13,963 nt of DNA, taken from an uncultured Acidobacteriota bacterium. Its GTDB lineage: Bacteria; Acidobacteriota; Blastocatellia; RBC074. The notes under the pieces are model-generated. The model was not told where the DNA came from. It made no database searches and was given only the letters and a program-made list of their open reading frames with translations. The DNA is taken from the NCBI GenBank assembly GCA_937967285.1, contig CALBSU010000387.1, positions 1 through 13,963 of the forward strand, in the 5' to 3' direction. Position numbers and translations under genes: made by a program. Numbering within the stretch: the first letter of the stretch is position 1; each line of letters opens with the position of its first letter. This document shows positions 9,783 to 13,963 of the stretch, piece by piece.

Positions 9783-10408
9783 GTGCTCACAGGCTCAAAG
9801 CCATTCAGGACATTCTTGCCGGAATCGAAGAGCCTTTCGCGCTGTCGAGAGGCCAGATATGCGCCCTCGCGATCTATTACGGCATGGTTCTCAAATGGAA
9901 CTCCAGGCTCCATCTGACCACCATCACCGAGCCGCAAGAGTTCGTCGGGCGCCATATCCTTGAGGCGCTGGAGGCTGTTCCGCTGATCCCCTCTTCGGTC
10001 GACTCGATCTGGGACATGGGAACCGGGCTCGGAGTCCCTGGAATACCGCTCGCGATCGTCCTCGATGAAAAAGAGGTCAAGCTGGTCGAATCGAGCCTCA
10101 AGAAGACGATCTTCCTCGAAGAGGTCGTCCGGGATCTGCGCCTCGACAATGTCGAAGTGGTCCGACGGAGGATCGAGGACCTCGAACCGCTGCCCGGGAA
10201 CTCTCTTCTGACGGCCCGCGCCGTCGAGAGTATGGCGGATCTCCTTCCGGACCTGCTCCGGATCGGAGATGCGTGCCCGCGGATTCTGCTCTACGGCGGG
10301 CATCAACTGGTCGAAAAGACATCTGATTTCGTCGGCAGGACCGCTCATCCGCATCCGCTTGCTGGAAGCGACAACCGCTTCCTGATCCGGCTCGATCGTT
10401 CCACGTGA
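9779..10408 (+). CDS. rsmG: 16S rRNA (guanine(527)-N7)-methyltransferase RsmG (GidB)
   Basis: This 209-residue methyltransferase transfers a methyl group from S-adenosylmethionine to N7 of G527 in 16S rRNA. The start is GTG, overlapping the mnmG stop as GTGA, with GAGG about 11 bases upstream. Early conserved residues [12 protein letters not shown] and RHILEAL (38-64) match the family. The SAM-binding loop is [14 protein letters not shown] (79-92), a variant of the usual DxGSGxGx[19 protein letters not shown] (103-115) and TARAV (145-149) correspond to the conserved second motif and the (S/T)RA motif. The C-terminal codons and stop are overlapped by a parS-like site (10397-10412), so the last residues, RST, are constrained by two functions. 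Loss of RsmG gives low-level streptomycin resistance in several bacteria (established knowledge). Confidence 0.95.
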   Translation: MSAHRLKAIQDILAGIEEPFALSRGQICALAIYYGMVLKWNSRLHLTTITEPQEFVGRHILEALEAVPLIPSSVDSIWDMGTGLGVPGIPLAIVLDEKEVKLVESSLKKTIFLEEVVRDLRLDNVEVVRRRIEDLEPLPGNSLLTARAVESMADLLPDLLRIGDACPRILLYGGHQLVEKTSDFVGRTAHPHPLAGSDNRFLIRLDRST

Positions 10409-10412
10409 AACG
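10397..10412 (+). promoter_or_regulatory. parS: parS-like centromere site 1, overlapping the rsmG stop codon
   Basis: CGTTCCACGTGAAACG matches the bacterial parS consensus TGTTNCACGTGAAACA at every specified base except the first and last. It spans the last rsmG codons and stop. ParB, encoded downstream, is the expected ligand; it loads at parS as a CTP-dependent clamp and spreads along the DNA. Confidence 0.9.
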
Positions 10413-10425
10413 AATGAAGCCTTGG

Positions 10426-10490
10426 TGACCCGATCGCTATCGCTTTCGGTGCTGTCACGACACGGTACTGCACCGGGAGTGACCGGGTCA
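10426..10490. repeat. Nested inverted repeats between the two parS sites
   Basis: Three shorter inverted repeats lie between the parS arms: TGACCCG (10426-10432) with CGGGTCA (10484-10490), CGGTGC (10447-10452) with GCACCG (10470-10475), and TGTC (10453-10456) with GACA (10459-10462). Their centres fall between 10457.5 and 10461, close to the parS pair's centre at 10455.5. The strand could fold into an interrupted hairpin. Short repeats of this size can also arise by chance. Confidence 0.4.
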
Positions 10491-10498
10491 GCCTGATC

Positions 10499-10514
10499 CG
10501 TTTCACGTGGAACC
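10499..10514 (-). promoter_or_regulatory. parS: parS-like centromere site 2, inverted relative to site 1
   Basis: Read on the - strand this is GGTTCCACGTGAAACG, sharing 15 consecutive bases with site 1. It therefore carries the same asymmetric variant in opposite orientation. Centre-to-centre distance to site 1 is 102 bp, and it lies about 90 bases upstream of parA. Confidence 0.9.
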
Positions 10515-10553
10515 TCGCCCGGCTCTCCACATCCGCGCGGCTCTGTGATAATG

Positions 10554-10582
10554 TTGCCGTTCCAGTCGATAACGCGGATATT
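10554..10582 (+). promoter_or_regulatory. Weak candidate promoter for parAB
   Basis: TTGCCG (10554-10559) and GATATT (10577-10582), each matching four of six consensus bases, are 17 bases apart. Transcription would begin near 10589, leaving a leader of about 14 bases before the parA ATG at 10603. No Shine-Dalgarno sequence is visible in that leader. The position between parS site 2 and parA would allow control by spreading ParB. Confidence 0.3.
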
Positions 10583-10602
10583 AATACTCACTGGCTCTCA
10601 AA

Positions 10603-12211
<1,609 letters not shown>

Positions 12212-12242
12212 CCTTCCCCTGAAGCTGGCTTTATTCCCCGCA

Positions 12243-12257
12243 TTGTACATCTGTACA
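12243..12257. repeat. TGTACA-TC-TGTACA palindromic pair downstream of parB
   Basis: Two copies of the palindrome TGTACA (12244-12249 and 12252-12257) are separated by two bases and lie 32 bases after the parB stop. They could form an operator-like site or a small hairpin. A second short inverted repeat, CAATCA (12273-12278) with TGATTG (12288-12293), follows. No T-run marks a terminator, so read-through from parAB into the bactofilin gene is likely. I see no convincing promoter in 12212-12320. Confidence 0.35.
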
Positions 12258-12305
12258 CAACCTGGCCCCCGCCAATCATTTAACTGATGATTGATTCCAT
12301 ACTTT

Positions 12306-12311
12306 AGGAGG
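12306..12311 (+). promoter_or_regulatory. Shine-Dalgarno site fixing the bactofilin start
   Basis: AGGAGG lies nine bases before the ATG at 12321. An in-frame ATG at 12291 would put this strong site inside the gene and add a ten-residue Arg-rich leader, so the later start is preferred. Confidence 0.75.
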
Positions 12312-12320
12312 CGTTTCCAA

Positions 12321-12776
12321 ATGAAATTCGGCAGCAACAAATCGTCATTCAGCAGCAGCGACGCACCGACGGATCTGCGAAGTTTTCTGGGTGAAGGGAC
12401 GGACATCAACGGAGAGGTGAAATTCACGGAGATCATGCGAGTTGACGCGGCGGTTTCGGGGACGATCACGTCCGAGAACGGCAGTCTGCTGGTGATGGAG
12501 AGAGGCAAGGTCAAGGCGACGGTCTCGGCGGGGAGCGTCGAGGTGAGCGGAACCGTCGAGGGGACTATCACGGCGAAGACGAGCGTCAAGATCCATTCGA
12601 CAGGCAGGGTCTACGGCGACATCTACACCCCGGCCCTGATCATCGAGCACGGAGCGGTCTTCGACGGCAAGTGCCACATGCTCGACGGCAAGGACCAGAA
12701 GGCGTACGGTAAATACGAACAGAAGTCGGCGACGCCGGCCGACGCGAAGAATCTCAAGACCGCGGATGCGGTCTAG
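12321..12776 (+). CDS. Bactofilin family polymer-forming cytoskeletal protein
   Basis: The protein has 151 residues, in the usual bactofilin range. Bactofilins polymerise without nucleotide through a right-handed beta-helix and act as scaffolds at the membrane or cell pole. The core spans about 22-120, with repeated short strands: TDINGEVKFTEIMRVDAAVSG, GTITSENGSLLVMERGKVKA, then SVEVSGTVEGTITAK and VKIHSTGRVYGDIYTPALIIEHGAVFDG. The flanking tails (1-20 and 121-151) are polar and probably disordered, as is common. It follows parB by 109 bases on the same strand, with no clear terminator between. In Myxococcus xanthus bactofilins BacNOP position the ParABS machinery (established knowledge), so a similar role is a reasonable inference here. 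A cell-shape or cell-wall role is the main alternative. Confidence 0.92.
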   Translation: MKFGSNKSSFSSSDAPTDLRSFLGEGTDINGEVKFTEIMRVDAAVSGTITSENGSLLVMERGKVKATVSAGSVEVSGTVEGTITAKTSVKIHSTGRVYGDIYTPALIIEHGAVFDGKCHMLDGKDQKAYGKYEQKSATPADAKNLKTADAV

Positions 12777-12792
12777 TCGGGACCATCTTAAC

Positions 12793-12818
12793 GCAGGAAC
12801 GACGTTAGTCGTTCCTGC
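12793..12818. terminator. Perfect 11-bp hairpin between convergent genes
   Basis: GCAGGAACGAC (12793-12803), loop GTTA, and GTCGTTCCTGC (12808-12818) form a perfect stem. It sits in the 56-base gap between the bactofilin stop and the amidohydrolase stop on the other strand, where a bidirectional terminator is expected. Neither strand has a strong T-run after the stem, so it may instead be a REP-like palindrome that stabilises 3' ends. Confidence 0.65.
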
Positions 12819-12832
12819 CTGCCCTCAATTCC

Positions 12833-13963
12833 TCACAGCCCCGATCTGTCAAACAGTCTGATCGCTTCGGCTTTTGCCTGATCGATCACATCTTCTTCAT
12901 CGAGCGCGGTGAGAAGGCCGTCGCGCATCAGTATCCGTCCGTCCACGATCACGGTTTCGACATTGGAAGTGGTGGCGGAATAGACGATCGAAGAGACTGG
13001 ATCCGGATGCGGCGTGGAGTGCAATCGGTCGAGGTCGAGTATCTGCAGGTCCGCTCTTTTGCCGATTTCGATGCTGCCGGTCAGGTCATCCAGTCCGAGG
13101 GCGGCAGCGCCGTCGATCGTGGCCATCCGCAGGGTCCGCGAAGCCGGCAGTGCGTTCGGGCCGGCCGTGACCTTCTGCAGCAGCGCAGCGGTCCTCATCT
13201 CCGTGAACATATCCAGTCTGTTATTGCAGGGAGCGCCGTCGGCTCCGAGCGAGACGCTGATGCCTCTTTCAATCATCTCTTCGACTCGGGCGATTCCGGA
13301 GGCGAGTTTCAGATTGGATGACGGGCAATGCGAGACGCGGGTTCCGGTAGTCCGCAAGATGTTCATCTCGTCATCGTCGAGGTGAATGCAGTGAGCGAAG
13401 ACGGACCGGTTGCCGGTCAGCCCGACGGAATCGAGGTATTCGATATTTCTTTTCCCGGTCAGTTCCCTGACCAGACGGATTTCTTCCCGATTCTCCGATG
13501 CGTGCGTGTGAATCGTCAGATGCGAGTTCTCCGAGAGTCTGGCGACTTCCAGTAGCAGTTCCTTCGTGCAGCTGAGTGCGAAGCGCGGCGCGAAACCGCA
13601 CCGGATGCGTCCTCCGTCCCTGCCGTGCCATTTGTCGATCAGGCGCAGCGATTCTTCGAGGGATGCGGTTGTCGTTTCGCGCAACCCGGCGGGAACATCT
13701 TCGCCCGCATCCATCATGCATTTACAGACGACGGCACGGATGCCCGATTCCTCGACGGCGCGGAGCGCATGTTCGGTGTGATTGACCGTCTCCATCGTCA
13801 GCGCGCATGTCGTGCCGCCGCGGATAAGCTCGGCGATTCCGAGCCTGGCCGAGGCATAGATCGAGTCCGGATCATGAGACGCCTCCATCGGCCAGACTCG
13901 TTTTTTGAGCCAGTCGAGCAGCGACAGATCATCGGCATATCCGCGGAAGAGAGTCTGACAAAG
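12833..13963 (-). CDS. Amidohydrolase, MTA/SAH/5'-deoxyadenosine deaminase type (COG0402), 5' truncated by window edge
   Basis: The frame is open to the window end, giving 376 residues without the true start; the ATG at 13888 is internal because conserved family sequence ([17 protein letters not shown]) precedes it. COG0402 enzymes are cytoplasmic, metal-dependent deaminases or chlorohydrolases. The N-terminal metal motif HxH falls just outside the window. In the visible fragment (residue 1 = base 13963) His154 and Glu157 lie in THASEN, His191 in FAHC, and Asp242 in GADGAPCNN, matching metal and catalytic residues of Thermotoga TM0936. [12 protein letters not shown] and [12 protein letters not shown] are further family signatures. 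APRFALSCT differs from the APHAPYTC seen in many MtaD proteins and is closer to what I recall of 5'-deoxyadenosine deaminase-like members. The exact substrate is undecided. It converges on the bactofilin gene. Confidence 0.88.
   Translation of the reverse strand, partial: LCQTLFRGYADDLSLLDWLKKRVWPMEASHDPDSIYASARLGIAELIRGGTTCALTMETVNHTEHALRAVEESGIRAVVCKCMMDAGEDVPAGLRETTTASLEESLRLIDKWHGRDGGRIRCGFAPRFALSCTKELLLEVARLSENSHLTIHTHASENREEIRLVRELTGKRNIEYLDSVGLTGNRSVFAHCIHLDDDEMNILRTTGTRVSHCPSSNLKLASGIARVEEMIERGISVSLGADGAPCNNRLDMFTEMRTAALLQKVTAGPNALPASRTLRMATIDGAAALGLDDLTGSIEIGKRADLQILDLDRLHSTPHPDPVSSIVYSATTSNVETVIVDGRILMRDGLLTALDEEDVIDQAKAEAIRLFDRSGL

Noticed and set aside
9608..10591. Open frame of 327 codons on the - strand across the mnmG end, rsmG and the parS gap
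   Set aside because: It is antisense to two conserved genes, crosses both parS sites, and shows no known domain or ribosome binding site.
12291..12320. Upstream ATG extending the bactofilin by ten residues
   Set aside because: The strong AGGAGG site lies between the two ATGs and supports the downstream start.

Overview
The window carries ten protein-coding genes and no RNA gene, CRISPR array or insertion sequence that I can see. Eight genes are complete; two run off the ends (a pyruvate:ferredoxin-type oxidoreductase on the left, an amidohydrolase on the right). The DNA is GC-rich, with tightly packed genes and Shine-Dalgarno sites. The order mnmG-rsmG-parA-parB-bactofilin, together with a Tat-exported PQQ-like beta-propeller and a Tat-type dienelactone hydrolase, best suits a member of the Acidobacteriota or a related Gram-negative lineage (Myxococcota/Desulfobacterota-like gene order is also possible). 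The phylum is an inference, not a demonstrated fact. The mnmG-rsmG-parAB block usually lies near the chromosome origin, so this is probably core chromosome rather than a mobile region.

Layout. 1-4218 (+): most of an unusually long 2-oxoacid:ferredoxin oxidoreductase of the fused NifJ type, with two 4Fe-4S ferredoxin motifs, a third cluster and a thiamine-diphosphate site. 4284-5171 (+): a dienelactone hydrolase with a twin-arginine N-terminus. 5172-5278: a convergent junction filled by a GC-rich direct and inverted repeat. 5279-6637 and 6699-7661 (both -): a probable two-gene operon encoding a cyclase-family hydrolase followed by a Tat-exported beta-propeller. 7662-7892: a divergent promoter region. 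7893-12776 (+): mnmG, rsmG, parA, parB and a bactofilin gene. 12833-13963 (-): a 5' truncated MTA/SAH/5'-deoxyadenosine deaminase-type amidohydrolase, convergent with the bactofilin gene across a perfect hairpin.

How the genes work together. mnmG and rsmG modify tRNA and 16S rRNA and overlap by four bases. parA and parB overlap by 32 bases and form a chromosome-segregation pair. Two near-consensus parS sites lie in inverted orientation 102 bp apart just upstream of parA; the first overlaps the last codons and stop of rsmG. The bactofilin directly after parB suggests a cytoskeletal partner for the segregation machinery, as shown for BacNOP and ParABS in Myxococcus xanthus. The left half is metabolic and has no evident functional link to the right half.

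The points most worth following up are the inverted parS pair with nested inverted repeats between its arms, the parAB-bactofilin neighbourhood, the large insertions in the oxidoreductase between its iron-sulphur ligands, and the structured repeat at 5170-5275. I did not find a clearly novel multi-gene system.
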